Source: Trogon surrucura
Lineage: Eukaryota > Chordata > Aves > Trogoniformes > Trogonidae
Length of the DNA stretch: 64,000 bases
Direction: 5' to 3'
NCBI GenBank assembly: GCA_020746105.1
Contig: CM036628.1
Location: forward strand, 3,296,001-3,360,000
Shown here: in pieces, positions 12,901 to 26,200 of the stretch
How the letters are laid out: each line of letters opens with the position of its first letter
Numbering within the stretch: position 1 is the stretch's first letter
Program-made: the position numbers and the translations under genes
The notes under the pieces: model-generated
The model's input: the letters and a program-made list of their open reading frames with translations, nothing else
Database searches by the model: none
What the model was told of the DNA's origin: nothing

Positions 12901-15900
12901 TCTAGCACAGCCAATACAGGGATGAAATAGTTGGTATTTTTCTATCTCTGAAAGCCCAGGATATGGGGGGTTGGTCAAGGGTATTGGTAGGGAGCTGTGG
13001 GGTTGGAGAGAGTGACTCGTGGAGTCAAAAAGAAGATAGCTGGCAGAATACTGACTCTCTCCAGCCATGTCATGATGAGAATAGGCTCAGCAAATCCTTC
13101 CTCTTCTTGTAGGTTTCTGCTGATCTGCCAACATTTTATTCTGTCACTGTCTTCACTGAAGAGCTTTCTTCTACCTATCATTTTATTTGACGTTGAGTTG
13201 CTCTCCAAGCCACTCTTTCCCTTCTTCACAGGGTACGTTCTGCGGGGCATGTGCTCTCCCCTTGCTTCTACCAGCGTGGTGGCTCTCAAACTCTAGGAGC
13301 AGCAAGAATGTCAAAATTAGGCTGGAGGTGTGGAAGCTGATACAAAGTACGGAAATTGCTGCGCTAGACAAAAATTCAGTACTTACACGAAGTGTCGTTC
13401 AGACACTGTTCTTGAAACTGTTTGATACGTAAAGTCATGGAACACTGCCCTTGATTAAAAGTGGTTTTTTTAGAAGTAGCAACAGAAACAAAGGGGATGC
13501 AGGAAGAGTTTTCAAAACATTTTACATGGCTCATTTAGGGAGAAGGAGAACCGAGTAGCCTTTTATCCCGTGTTTCTTACATTTCTGAAAAATAACTCGC
13601 ATCCCTTTATTTCCTTTCTGGTTTGGTCTTGTGCAACACGCCCCGTGCCTCTGCCATCAGTGGAAACAATACCATGTCCTGCCTTCCATTGTGGAAGTGG
13701 AATGAAAAGGCTCAAGGTTCACATTACTGTTGTTTTTCTTCTAGTAGGAAAAGTGTTTAAGCAGAAGTGCAGGTGTGTGCAAGAAGGTTGTGACAGGATG
13801 GGAAGGGTAAGTGTGCAAAGACAAGTTCAGTTGAAGCTGTGCTGAGAGGAATGAGGAGGGCTTTTCTTTTTTTTTTTTTTTTTAATATTCTCATATCTCT
13901 GCTCACTGTAAAGGTTTCCCTTGGCACACAGAAGTCCCCATACTGAGTTTTTGATCCCACACAGTGTCTTCCTCAAGCCCTTCAGCTTCTTTTTAATATT
14001 GACAGCTTTCTGCGGAAGACGGTGTATGGTGGTCCGGCAGGTTAACTCATTTGCCGTTTTTGTGCTTCTTATAGTGCCATCCTAAAGGTTGCCTGCTAAC
14101 ACAGAAGACTGTTTTAGTGACTACTGCCTGCACTTGACACAATTTGTAAGGGGAATTGTTTGTTCTGCCTCAGTTGTCTGCTACCTGGTAACCAAGAATG
14201 AGATTTCGCAGCTGGAATGGCCAGTGCGGCCCGTGCCCTGCTTCCCATCTGGCTGAGGAGCTCTTGGGAAAGATGTTTACCACGGGCACCTTGCATCAAG
14301 TCTTGCTCATATCCTCCTCATCTGGCAGGGGAGGGACTGTGCGGGAGGCAGTGAGTGGCGTGTATGGCTGATGTGCAGACGGGTGGTAGATCTGGAGCTT
14401 TAGGGAAGCATCAGACCCCCTGTGCCTGCGCAGGCTGCCAGCCCTGAGCGCGCAGAGGCTCCAGCCGTGAGACGGAAGCGTTTGTGGCAACCCCGTTCTT
14501 TGCCACAGGAATAATCTGTAGAGCTTGACTGTCTTCTGTGATGGAAGGCCTCTGGATTAAAATATTTTTTAGGTGATATCCAGTCTTGACCTAAAGACAT
14601 AGCTTGGAAATCCGTCAGTTCCTTTCTTCGTTGATGACTCGTAATATTTTGCGGCATCTGTTTCGTTTGGCTACAGGTCAGAGACACAGATATGCTGCAG
14701 TGTTGGTGTGCCTGACTTTGGTATTTCATTGGGTTTTCTCGTCTAAGATCTGTCAGTTGACATATTCTAGAAGGGTATGGGGTGGCAGTAGTACACTCTT
14801 AATTCTTTGTTAGTGAAATTTGGAGACATTTAAATTTAATACAGTTTAAAATCACGGAGCTAGCTAATCTTGCACCCAGTAATTGTCACATTCATGGGGA
14901 AAGATGTGATTTTGCTCAGAGTGAGTGTGACTTGATCCTGTGGTAAAAAATTGGTTCTAGGGTCTGTTATTGGCCATCCCATTTTTTTGCCTTAGTTACC
15001 ATGTCTTGATCCTGTGTTGGCAGTAGTGGTGCCGGTTTGCTCGTCATTTAGGGTGAAATAGTTTAAAATCTTCCTGTACTGTCCCAAAGCAGATTTTTTT
15101 CCAAAATGTTAAATTACTATCTGATGCTTTCTTTTAAGGCATTGAAGAAGGATTAGGCTCGTCTGTAGGTGTGTACATAGATTTACACGTATGTGTAAAT
15201 AAAAATATTATAGCCTGTAAGTTCACAGGATTACATGCTTTTCTCGATTTCTTGTTTCTTGGCTGCAGCTTGACATCCTCTTTTAGTCTCTACAACTTAG
15301 GGTGATGTTTAAAGTTGGAGTGTTGTGCTGGACTCCTTGCTTGCCTTGATATATGTTTCCTCACAAACGTTTTTGTGTATCTTTGTCTGGAAGCTTAAAG
15401 GATGAAATTTATATTGTCTTTAAAAAAACCCAGCACTCTTCCTCTGCAGCCCCTACTCGGAGTTCAGCTGTACCTGTTGGCATTACTATTCTGGACATCT
15501 CAAGTTTGAAATTTTGTTGTTTTGCTGCAGGACTTAATTGTATGGTGGCGGAGACTTACGTGTGCAATAATTTGTATTTCTTGTCACACTTGGTAACGTT
15601 GCACAACAGCTGTAATGATTGCTTGGTCATGGCTAAAGATCAACAGCAGTCACAAAACAAAAGCCACAGCAAGGAAGCACGCAGGGCAGCAAGCGTTCTC
15701 TCATGTCTGTTCTTGCTTTCATTCAACATGGGTATATCATGGATTTGTATAAGCTTCAGCATTTTCTTCTGACTTAACAGTGTCTTTACTGTTGAATATT
15801 GGATGTTGGAATGAGAAGTGGTGGTTCTTTGAGAGTGGCATTCTGCGGCAGATGTTGTTAAAATACAGTGCGGTAGAAAATGTGTATTTTGGCCGGTGTT

Positions 15901-18590
15901 GGCAGTGCTCAGCAGGGAATTCCCAGCATATTTGAAAGCTGGACTGCTGAATGTGTCTTGGTACAGCAGAGGAGGAAAAGGGATAAAGCTACGTGGCTTC
16001 AGAGAGAACTTACCCTGCCGGTAGGTTTGTCTTCTGGTGTGACTGAAGAATGGAGAAAATATTGCTACGATAAACTCCAAATGGCATTAACTGTGCTTTG
16101 AAGGCTTTTTCCTTCATAAGCTCGTTTTAGTGAGCTCTTCTTATGTCCAAGTGAGGTGGTTTCTGTTAGTGGAGGAGATCACATCATAGACAGTCTTAGG
16201 GATAGGCCCTGGCTTTGTTTCTTCAGCTAGAAGCTGTCACAACAAAGTTATGATGATTCACGGCAGTACTGGTTTTGCGGAAGTTAATTGTTCTTGTGTT
16301 CCTCGTAGGGTGAGGAGGAGGCAGCAGCCGCCACTCCCTGTGCCATCAGTCTGATCATTCATTTTTATTGCCGCCTCCTTTCTTTTAGTTACATTCATAT
16401 CTTTGGTCATGTTTTCTCTTACTCTGTCTTGTACTGAAGATAACTTCCTGATAAAGATTTCCGTGGATTTTGCAAAGTCAAATTTTTGGCGTCATATTTG
16501 ACTTCACATATTCCTATTTAGTCTGTCTGTGAGAAAAATGTGTGTGGTTTGGATTTGACTTCACGTGTACATCCAACTCTAATATTATTTGCTATAAATT
16601 TGTGAGAAGTTAATGACTTAAGAACGCAAATATTTTATCTGGAGTTAAAGAGCGCAAAGCTCTGCCTCTTCTTCCGCTGTGAGTTAAACATGTCTCTTAT
16701 GACACCTATATAATTGTAATGTTACCCAGCATTGCATACTAAAAGAAGATAAATCCAGTGTTGGCACTTTTTGTCATGTCTGTTAAGAAACACGTAGGTA
16801 CTGTTCATCGCTAGATAGACAGGGAATAGTTGCTGTTGTTGACAACTAAGAAATAAAACTGGGAGACCGGGCTGGCTTGGTTTGCTTAGTTTACAGATCT
16901 AGGCTGTGACCAGTCAATGAATGAAATATATTTGCCTGGTGTATAATTCTTGGTCCTTTCAAGATTAATGGAGCAGGCTCAGGCTGCCAGGCTGTCTGTT
17001 TTTATGTTAAATATTTGTTTACAATACAGCTGCGGATTCTCCACAGCATCCAAATATTGTCATCAGAAGTGCTCGTATGCTAACGCAGAAGTTGGCTGAG
17101 CCATATACTGGTGGTTTCTCTGAAAGGCAGGAAAGATGCAAATTATTTAAAACTAATAGTCAACTTGTCAGAGTTTGGCCAATACAGAAACTGTTGCTAG
17201 GCTGGAGGCCAAAACAAGTCCAGTCGGGCCCTGACCCTCATTAGCCAAGCGTTATGAAAATGTTTGACCTTTTTTATGATGTTTATACTCCTACGGAGTG
17301 GGGCATTATATTGGTACTCCATTTCGTGTTTGAATAACAAGATGGGGCAGCTCTGCTGCACTTAAGTCTCAAAACCACATCCTTAAGGAACGAAGCGTGT
17401 TAGGGAGTGCAGTAGCTCTAAAATGGAACGTATGTACTTATATGACCTTTTAAAAAACACTCCGTTTTCATAACTGGGCTCTTGGCAAAAGGAGTAAGTG
17501 TAAAGGCCTTTGTTTATTAAGTGGGATACCCTCCTGCTTCATTCGCCGTAAACATCTATTCAGTGAGAGATTTGTTGCATTTGTCACATCTCCTCCCTCC
17601 CGCTGTCCCCCTAACAGGACAAGTATGTTTCGAAGCCTTGCAGGATACGCCTTCAATTTTTGGGATCTGACTGGGCTGTGATAGCTTCCTGGAAGGCAGT
17701 GCTTGTTGTGAGTACGTGGATGTTGCTTTGCCACACGGAGTACTCGCAGCCAAGGTTATTAAAGTGCTAATTTCATGAGAATGACATCTTACGGAACGTG
17801 GAGCAGCTCTGCTGAGTTGTGGCAAGGTCACTGGGACAGCAGCCATGTAGAGATGAGTACGTCTTCCCAGAGCGCTTGTGCCTTTCTGTGTTACTGGGAA
17901 TGAGTTGTCACAGTCCTTAATGCCGTAGAAAATCTCGTTCTGTGCCCTTTTCCCCATTAGCTTGAGCTCTGTGGCATTTTTGGCAAGGTCCTGCCTAGGA
18001 CTGTGGTGTTTGTAATATATGACCCATAGAGGTACTCCTGTGATTTAGCCTTTGCCCCTCTGCCAGCAAAGATGTCTCCTCCTCCCCAGGCTTCGCTGGC
18101 ACGTGATGGGTTCCAGCATCTGTGACGCTGCTGCTTTACTGGGTGGTACTTGGAGTCCACGTTTGAAACGGAGGAGAAAGGAGGGAAGGATCCTTGTAAT
18201 CCTCTTCTAATCGGCATCAGAATTACTTCTCCTTCATCCTTTCCAGAGAGTTAAATCACTTTCCTTGGGTTTCCACATGGCGTTTTGCACAGAGATAAGA
18301 ATTTAAGAATTGTCTGGATGAAGAGCTAGAGTTCCTGAGTTTTAGGTGTATTAGGAAAGGTGGAAAAGAGCGTACGATCCTCCACTGATGGATAACAGTG
18401 TGGGCTGACTGAGTAAATGTGGTCACTTCCAGCTCCTTTTGCAGGTGACTGTAAGAATATAAGGACAGGGTCCTGTTTTCTTTACCCAGTAAGTTCAGCT
18501 GCCAGTGAATGACAAGTTGCAAGCCAGTTTTTTTCTGTGTAAATGAATGTGCTGAAAAATTGACTTTTGGAGAAGATGTCATTCGATCCT

Positions 18591-18696
18591 CACGTGTTGC
18601 ATGATCTAGTTGAGAGGCGTCCCTGCCCGTGACAGGGAGTTTGGATTAAAATGATCTCTAAGGTCCCTTCCAGCCTAGACCATTCTATGATTCTGT
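18591..18696 (+). mobile_element. CR1 LINE 3' fragment
   Basis: The segment runs from CACGTGTTGC through GATCTAGTTGAGAGG, GGATTAAAATGATCTC and AGGTCCCTTCCAGCC to a CATTCTATGATTCTG tail. These are the 3' UTR words of avian CR1. It is strongly 5'-truncated and noncoding. Two other pieces here (32902-33012 on minus and 52132-52242 on plus) share the same words, so all three belong to one subfamily. Confidence 0.85.
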
Positions 18697-20212
18697 GTGC
18701 TAGGTAGACGTCCCTTATAAGCTTTGTAAGGAGAAAACAGATATTTTTCTAGTCCTCAGTACTTTAATTTGACTGACATGTCAAGCAGGCAATGAACGCC
18801 AGTCAGAGAAGCCTTGCGCCAGCTTCTGCTAAGTAGTCTTTCTGCAGAGCAAGTATTGGTGGTTGAAAAACCCACAGAAAAGGTGTAATTCTAGTGAGGA
18901 AAGAAACTTTCTTCAAAGCCTCCTGCAGTGCCTGAAGGCAGGTGAGTAATTGTCAGCGATGAATCCCTTAAAGATGAGGGGGGAACCAAGCTTGAGCAAG
19001 CTGCTGGCCCGGATGAAAGTCTGCGAGCGAGGTGACAGAAGGCAAGTTCTTTTGGTACGGCGTTCTAGAAGCAGTTACCCAAACTCTGAAGAACCAAACA
19101 AAATGTAATATTAAAACTAATCCCTGTTAACGTGCTGATAAATGCGAAACTGTAGTGGTTAGACTCACTCTTCCTTAAGAAAGAGAAGCGTAATTCTGGC
19201 TCTGGTTCAGTTCAACTGGAACTGAAAAATAAATAGAAAAGAGGCAGGTGGCAAGAATCTCAGGGGGGTACTTGCCACTGTAATACCTGAATTCCTATGA
19301 AATACTGGAAGTAAAAGTTAGAAGAAGATGAGGATTGGTGCTGTTTGTTTGGAAGGAACTCTGGGTAACACCAAGCATTAGAAATAAAGGATTAGAAAGA
19401 AGTATAAATGGAATGCAAATTACCTTTCTCTTATTTCATAGAGAAAAGATTGAAGTGAGGGAAGGATTCCCGTGCACACTGACCATTATAGTCCCTTTTC
19501 ACCTCAAGGATAATTTATTGTGGTTTGCTGCTTTGACTGTATTTTAACATAGAAATCTAAGTCGCTACAAAAAGCTTCCAGTAATGCCTCTTTTGGGGAG
19601 AATATGAAATCTGATGTTATGTGATGCCAGCTGTTTTTTTTTTTTTCTTTTTCTCTTTTTTTCATATTGGAGGATTTTAAAAAAAATGCTAGAAATGGGA
19701 GATGTGAGATATTTACTCTTCTTCTGAGCAGTAGGCATCTAAATGAATGGATCACAGACACGTATCCAAAAATTAGGCAACATAAGCGCAATGTACTTTT
19801 TTTGTTGTTATCATTTTATGTAGAATGTCTGTGGATATTGAATTAGTGGTAGTTGCTTACATGGAGAACACTTAAGCAGTCTGGAGCAGTCTCTTTGACT
19901 TTTTTACACTAAAAATTTAGAAATTTCCTGAAAGGCCGTTGCAGAGAATTCAGTAATCTTCAGATGGTTCCACAGACAAGGTCTGTGACTGGATTAGTCT
20001 AAAAAGTGGGAGATAATCTTACATAAAAACACTGATTGACCACTGGAGCTCTGCGTGTTCCTGCAGGTTGTGTCCAACTTCTCTGTGTGCAAGTTTTTGG
20101 AGAAGCCAAGTGTGAACTGAAGGATAAATCACTGCAGTGAGGTTTGGAAACTTGTGTTTGGTTCGTGACCGTATCGTTATGGTGGACAGACCTGGGTGAG
20201 ACTGTCAGTGTT

Positions 20213-20235
20213 AAAAAAAAAAAAAAAAAAAAAAA
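20213..20235 (+). repeat. A23 homopolymer
   Basis: Twenty-three A lie in a row here. A T17 run follows at 20352-20368, about 116 bp away, so the two could pair as a weak inverted repeat. I see no retrocopy upstream of the A run that I can identify. Confidence 0.9.
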
Positions 20236-23200
20236 GTACCTCAGTGTACTTTTCTTTCTTAAATTAGTAGAGAAATTCTCTGCCAGAAAGCTCTCCAGAC
20301 TCACTCAAGGTATTTTTGCCTAAATTGGCAGCTTGGAGGCATACACTACTCTTTTTTTTTTTTTTTTTAACGCTGTTATCTGTTGTATCTGAAATGAATC
20401 ATGATTGTATTCATGTTAGCTTGAATCCTTCAAAGGCTATTGTTACTTCTCAATTAAGTCACAGAATTTTCAATGAAATTATCTTTTTTCAGGTTAGTTT
20501 TCTCAATTTGGATACTCTTAGTCGCAGTATCCTCCTTGATATTTTTAGGCTACTGTTCAATGCATCCTTCCTCTGAGAATAGTTCAGGCAGTTTTAATTC
20601 TGCTTGCACAAGTTGAAGGCAAGACCTTCCAAAAATCATACTGCAATATTGCGTGTTGCTCTAGGCATTGTTTGACCTGGTTGTGTGAACATCTTTCTTT
20701 CGTGGACATTTCAGAACGGAGAGGAACGTGTGGTTACTCGTTCAGTGCGCCCTGCTAGAACCAGGAAACTATGGTTCTGCAGTGAAACAAGTTTTTTTGG
20801 TTTACTGAATGTTGAAAAATGGAGATGAACAGAAAAAAAAAAAGGTGGGGTGCCGAGGAAGGTACACGCGGTGACTGTATGAGGGTACTTCTCCAAATAT
20901 TTTTTTTTTTAGTCTTCAGCAACTGGCAGTTTGGGATGTCTTGAGCCAGAACTGATGTCTTTTATCAATCATGAGACACAAATTAATTGTTCAAAATAGG
21001 TGCCGGTACCACCAGAGGAACATAAGGATATAAAATGACTGTGAATAAGTTTTAGATTTGCGGTGTAAGGTTTCTACTTACTGGAACAGGATCGCTTTAT
21101 AGTAACCTTGAATAGGATTAGTGAGGACAAGCAATGCAAATAGTTGAGATAGATCTTGGTCACTTTATGATAAGAAATATATGATGTGTTGCCTTTGGCA
21201 GTGAGCTCAATAGATTTGGTAGATTAAAAGGTTCCTCATTTTCTCCGAGTTCGTTGGGATGGATTTAGGCTTTAGGCATCAGTGTGGGTTTTTTTTTTTC
21301 CTTCTCATGGTTCCCTTGTGGAAAAGGACTGATGGCTGGCAAAAATCCTGGTCCCTTAGTGGCTTCTGCTTTGGTAATATGTTCTAGATTGAGAAATTTT
21401 CTGATGATGAAAATTCAAGAATTAAAACATCAGTTTTGCAATCAAAAGTCTCCTGCTTTCAGGCTATCGTGACAAAGCATATCTTCTCTATATTGTATCA
21501 TTGTCAGTTGATTTCTACCTTAAAAATTTCTGATTTTTTTTTTTTTTTTGACACTTGCAGACGTTGATAAGTTGCTCGTGTCCTTTTGTACAGCCATAGT
21601 AGTGAGTAACGATCCACAGGTATTTCAGATGTAGAATTTCAGTGCTGTCACTGATAGCTTCAGTGTCTGATTATGGGGATAGGTCTTTTCAACTGTGACA
21701 CTGCTTTTTTTTTTTTTTTTTAATCTGAAGTTTAGTATCTCCAAGGACTGTTAGATGAACTGTTAGGCATAGAAAGTGGAGTAATTTATTTGTGAGCAGG
21801 TTATTTGTTTCAGTGTAAGATCGAGATGCCCAAGCTGGGTCTCTGTGACCTGTTTCGGTCTAGCAGGATTACTGACTTAGGAAGTGGAGTTTTTCCAATA
21901 AACTGTTTTGCTTTGGCAGAGAAACTTTTACTGTTCTTTCCACCCTGCTTTTGTCTCGAGTAAGATTTATGTCTTTCTCTAGGTGGAGATGAATAGAGGC
22001 AAACTTTGGGTCAATAACAGAGCTCTGTGGAGGTAATGAATTCGGAGAGTGTTGTGCGTATAAATAATTTTTCAGTGGATTGGAACTGAACCGTAACTCG
22101 GTAAAGGTTCACGTTGAACAGGGAACGGGGATATTGTTTTTCTGACCACAGTATCTTTGCTGTTAATAAGAAGCGTTACCAAGATAAAACCCAAGAAAAT
22201 GACAATTCAAATGGCAAAGTATTTGTTTGAACAAAGTATTTTTTTGAACTAGTGACACCGGAGACACTGATTTTGCTTTCTGCAGCAATTTTTGACAGCA
22301 AAGAAATGGAGCGGTTTAGGAGCACACGGTCTGGCCGCTGCTACCTGTGCCTTGGGCTTGGATGCCGTCAAGGCAGGGGCAACCTCTAAAAAGATAAAAC
22401 TGGAAACAACGGCCAGAGGAAGAGTTTGACCTTGCATCATGAGGTAGAGGTGGAATGTGCCACCTCCTCGTCACCTGTATGGGCTGGCGCAGAGCTGAGC
22501 GCTCCTCGGGGGGTGGGTGCTCCAGAGGTTGCACCTGAGCAAAGTCAAGCGTGTGGCTCTATGCTTTATTTTTCAGTAGAACTTGCCAATCGTGGTCTAG
22601 ACCCACCTGTCCCAGGTTACCAAAAGAAAAGTAGGTACCAAGCTCCAGCAGTCTGGTCTTGGTGAATAAGAATTGTAGCCTGGAGTCTGGTCAATGGGTG
22701 AGATGATGGTTGAATTCCTCTGCCTCGAAAGACCCAAAAAGAGGAGGCCTGGCACCTTAAAGCGTCGCACCGGGAAATCCCAAAAGGAGTAACTCAGACC
22801 TCTCTGATGCTTTCAAAGAATTTCTAGCCCTTTAAAATTTCATAGTCCTTTAAAAGCCACCTCCCATTGTGTTGATTTTAAAAATAAATAGGCAGTAGGA
22901 TGGTTGGATCTTTTGTCTTCTGGAATAAAGATACATCTTCAGCCTTTTGGCCTTCAGAAACTTCATCGACTAACCAAGGTACAGATTTAGTAACAGCAAA
23001 GTAGTGTTGCCCTTTAGGTCAGTGATTTGGTCCACATTGATTTCATTTCACTTAATTCCCAGAATAATGATTGAGTCATGGTTGTGGGGGATCTGCTTAT
23101 GGATTGTGAGTTGTTTGGGTCTTTTTGGTAGCATACCAAATAACTACCTTTAAGAAAACTGGCCATTTTTTACTATATGTTTTTGTGACAGAGTTGTGAC

Positions 23201-26200
23201 GTGCAGTATTTTCAGAGAACTCTGGTGCTACTTTTGAAAAGCTATATATATTTTGTTGGTGCACAATGTACTTGTAATGTCATGTTAGCTTGAGAAACAT
23301 TGTGTAATTTTCAGAGTTAATTTGAAGGCGCAGTTAGGTTTTTACTTTCATAAAATGGTGTCCAGTGAAGAAAAACAAAACAAAATATGAACACACAGGT
23401 TTTAATGCGTCAAAATTAAAATGCGCCTTGGATATTTTCACTGTTTCCAGGCTGATGAGATGGTTTTTGAAATTCAGTTTTGACACTTGAAGGGATACTG
23501 AAGGTGTTCTGTACATAGTTATGAGAGACTGTTTGTATCTCAAGTGGTGTTTGAAAGAATATTTAATTTTAGAGAGAGGTGTTTAAGCTTTGTTGTGGAA
23601 ACATTGCAGTCTCTTTGCTTGAGGTTGATTCTAGGTCTTGGAGAATTTTGTTTTCCTTTGGTGTGGTTAGTGTTGAAGAGCTGACTGTCCTGTCCTGTGT
23701 ATTTGCATCCTGCAAGCCACTCGAATGACATTATAGAACTGGCCTGTAATTTCACAATCTGACTTCACTCGCATACCAAAACTATTACCGGCGTAATTAG
23801 TAGTGTCACTCGTCTGCTGGTCTGAGGAACTAATGGGAGTTAAATGCAACTTTTGGATGAGGCTGCAGGTCCGTGGCAAACAAAGCACCCTCCTGTGTCA
23901 GCCCCGCACCCTCGCTTGTGCTACTTGCATTGATCAGCGTATGCTTGCTGTGCTGTTTCTGCTTGATAAGTCAGCAGCAGAAACTCTGCTGCTTTTTTGT
24001 TAGGTTACTTTTTTGCTGAGTTGTAAGCCTTTTTTTTGCTGAGTCTTTCAGCGTGCGAAATGCCAGAGCTGGCTTAAGGTATCGGGTCTTCCCATGCAGT
24101 TTGGCAAGAGATGGGACCCTTGCAACCAGCCACTATTAAACTGCAAGAACTGCAGCTAATGTGGTTTTTTTTTTTTTATTATCGTTTTAATATCATTAAA
24201 TTAAGTTGCTTCAACCTGGATCTGTTTTCTGCTCTGAGAATGTAACACGTCCTCTAGGCGACATGATTAGCCTGCTATCGTCCCCAGCAGTGTTAAAAAT
24301 ATCAGTGCAGTGAAATACTTGAGTTTCCACCTCAGTGACTTTTTCCAGCTTTTCTCGCCATCAGCAGGTAGATTGGTGCCTGCGAGTACATCCAGAAACT
24401 GTGGGAGAAAAAAGCAATTGCATCTGACAAACTTCCTTTCGTGTATCTGCTGTTAGCAGTATCGCCAGTTGTTTGCCCTACATCCAATTCCCCAGTCATC
24501 AGACCAAAGCTTACAGACCCAGGATATGAGGCTAACCAAGGTTAGGGGATTTTTTTTAAAATACTTTTTTCCCTCCTGCTGAGTTCATCTGGGTGCATCA
24601 CTGCTTTTAAGCACGTAGTTGCAAACATTGCAATTTGCAGCAAACCTGTGCATCCTGGGTTTAAGAGGGTGAAGCCTGCCAGGAGCCTGCAATACGCAGC
24701 AGAGGAGTGTGCAGGCTGGCACGGAAAGTCCTGAGCCCTTTGGGTGGCTGCAGATTACACTTCCAAAATAATCCTGCTTGATCCCTTCCGTAGGACTATC
24801 CGGTGTTCAACCAAGATAGGGAATCCAAGAGCTCCGTCCCCAAATTCAGAGGGATCTGTAAGCTGGCACCAGCTGGGAGGGAGAGTTGTGGTCTTGGTAG
24901 GATTTCTTTTTGCAGAAAATGCACCTGCCATTTCCAGCAGACTGTGGTTTCTCTCTGCGCAGCGATCGGATCTGCTGTCGCTCTCCAGGGATGGGAATCA
25001 CCATTTTTTTCTGTAGGGTCTGTCCCTTCACGGTGTTTTGTGTGCCCTGGAGCTGCACTGGCAACCTGTTGGCCGGCAGTTCTTCACCTTCGGGTTTGGA
25101 ACTGTCCTGTGAATGCCTGGCCTAGGTGAACTGTGCCTAACTTGTCCTGTCCGCCTAATCCTTCCTCTGTACTTAGTTCAAATTGACCTAGTCCCTCTGA
25201 CCTATATACTATAAAGGTAGCTGTGAAAGTCTGCCCAGTTGCTTCACCAGTAAAGACTGGAGACAGAGTGTTCGGTGAGCCGGCTCTGCCTTGGTGCCAT
25301 CATCCCTGTGTCCCTTTTTCACCTCGCTCTGCAAGAGCCCACTGGTTTTTCGAGCTGGTTTCCTGCTTTCCGTGTAGTTGAGTGACTTTGCAAGGTGCTG
25401 CCCAGACATTTTTGGTTCTTCATTTAGTGCTTACTTTTGGGCTACCGTGTGTTTTATAATCCCTCTGTTCCCATTGGGCAAGGTTTCTGTTTTTGAAAGC
25501 TGACCTCTCTCTGATGCCCTCCTTAACTGCCCAGTTCAGTCAGGCAGGGTGTGGGCTTTTAAAAGTTGCTGGGGCCAAGGTGCTCTTTTGACTGCTTTTG
25601 TTTGCTGACTATTGAATTATTTACTGTGTCTTTTAATACAGAATTTTGTCTGCTTTTGGGGTGTTGGTTTTTTTTGTGGAGGGTGGTGGTTTTGTTGTTA
25701 ACAGCCTCAGGCTGCTGCAGTCTTTCTGCTGTTTGGATTGCTGCTTCCACGGTTGTGTGTGTTTGGGTTGGTGGATTTGTTTGTTTGGATTTTTTCGAGG
25801 GGAAACTTGTTGGAAAGATTACAAATTACTTGAAACTTTTTACAGTGTTCCTTTACTTGAAATTCATTGTGTGCCAAATATTATTATGATTTTGAAATGA
25901 ACTGCATTGCAGGCACGGTTACAGAGCAGCTTTCCTATCGATATCCTTTAAGTGGGTTTTGTGTACCACTCAAAACCAAAACGAAAATGCTATTTTTTTT
26001 CATGTAGGTCCTAACAGTGATTTCTGAGGAAGCAGTCGTTACTTGGGAAGAAAAAAAAAAAAATCCTTACATGTTATTCTCATGAAGCACACGTCCACTT
26101 TCTATCAGCAGATTTCCACTGCCCACTGTTACTAGTTTTGCTTAACTTGCATCTTTACACCTGAACCTGTAATGCAGTTGATGATACGTCTTTTTTACTT

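Noticed and set aside
24740-25300. A GC-richer block with a TATA-like word near 25209, considered as an old LTR fragment
   Set aside because: I could see no paired ends, no primer-binding or polypurine features and no coding remains, so there is no support for an LTR element.
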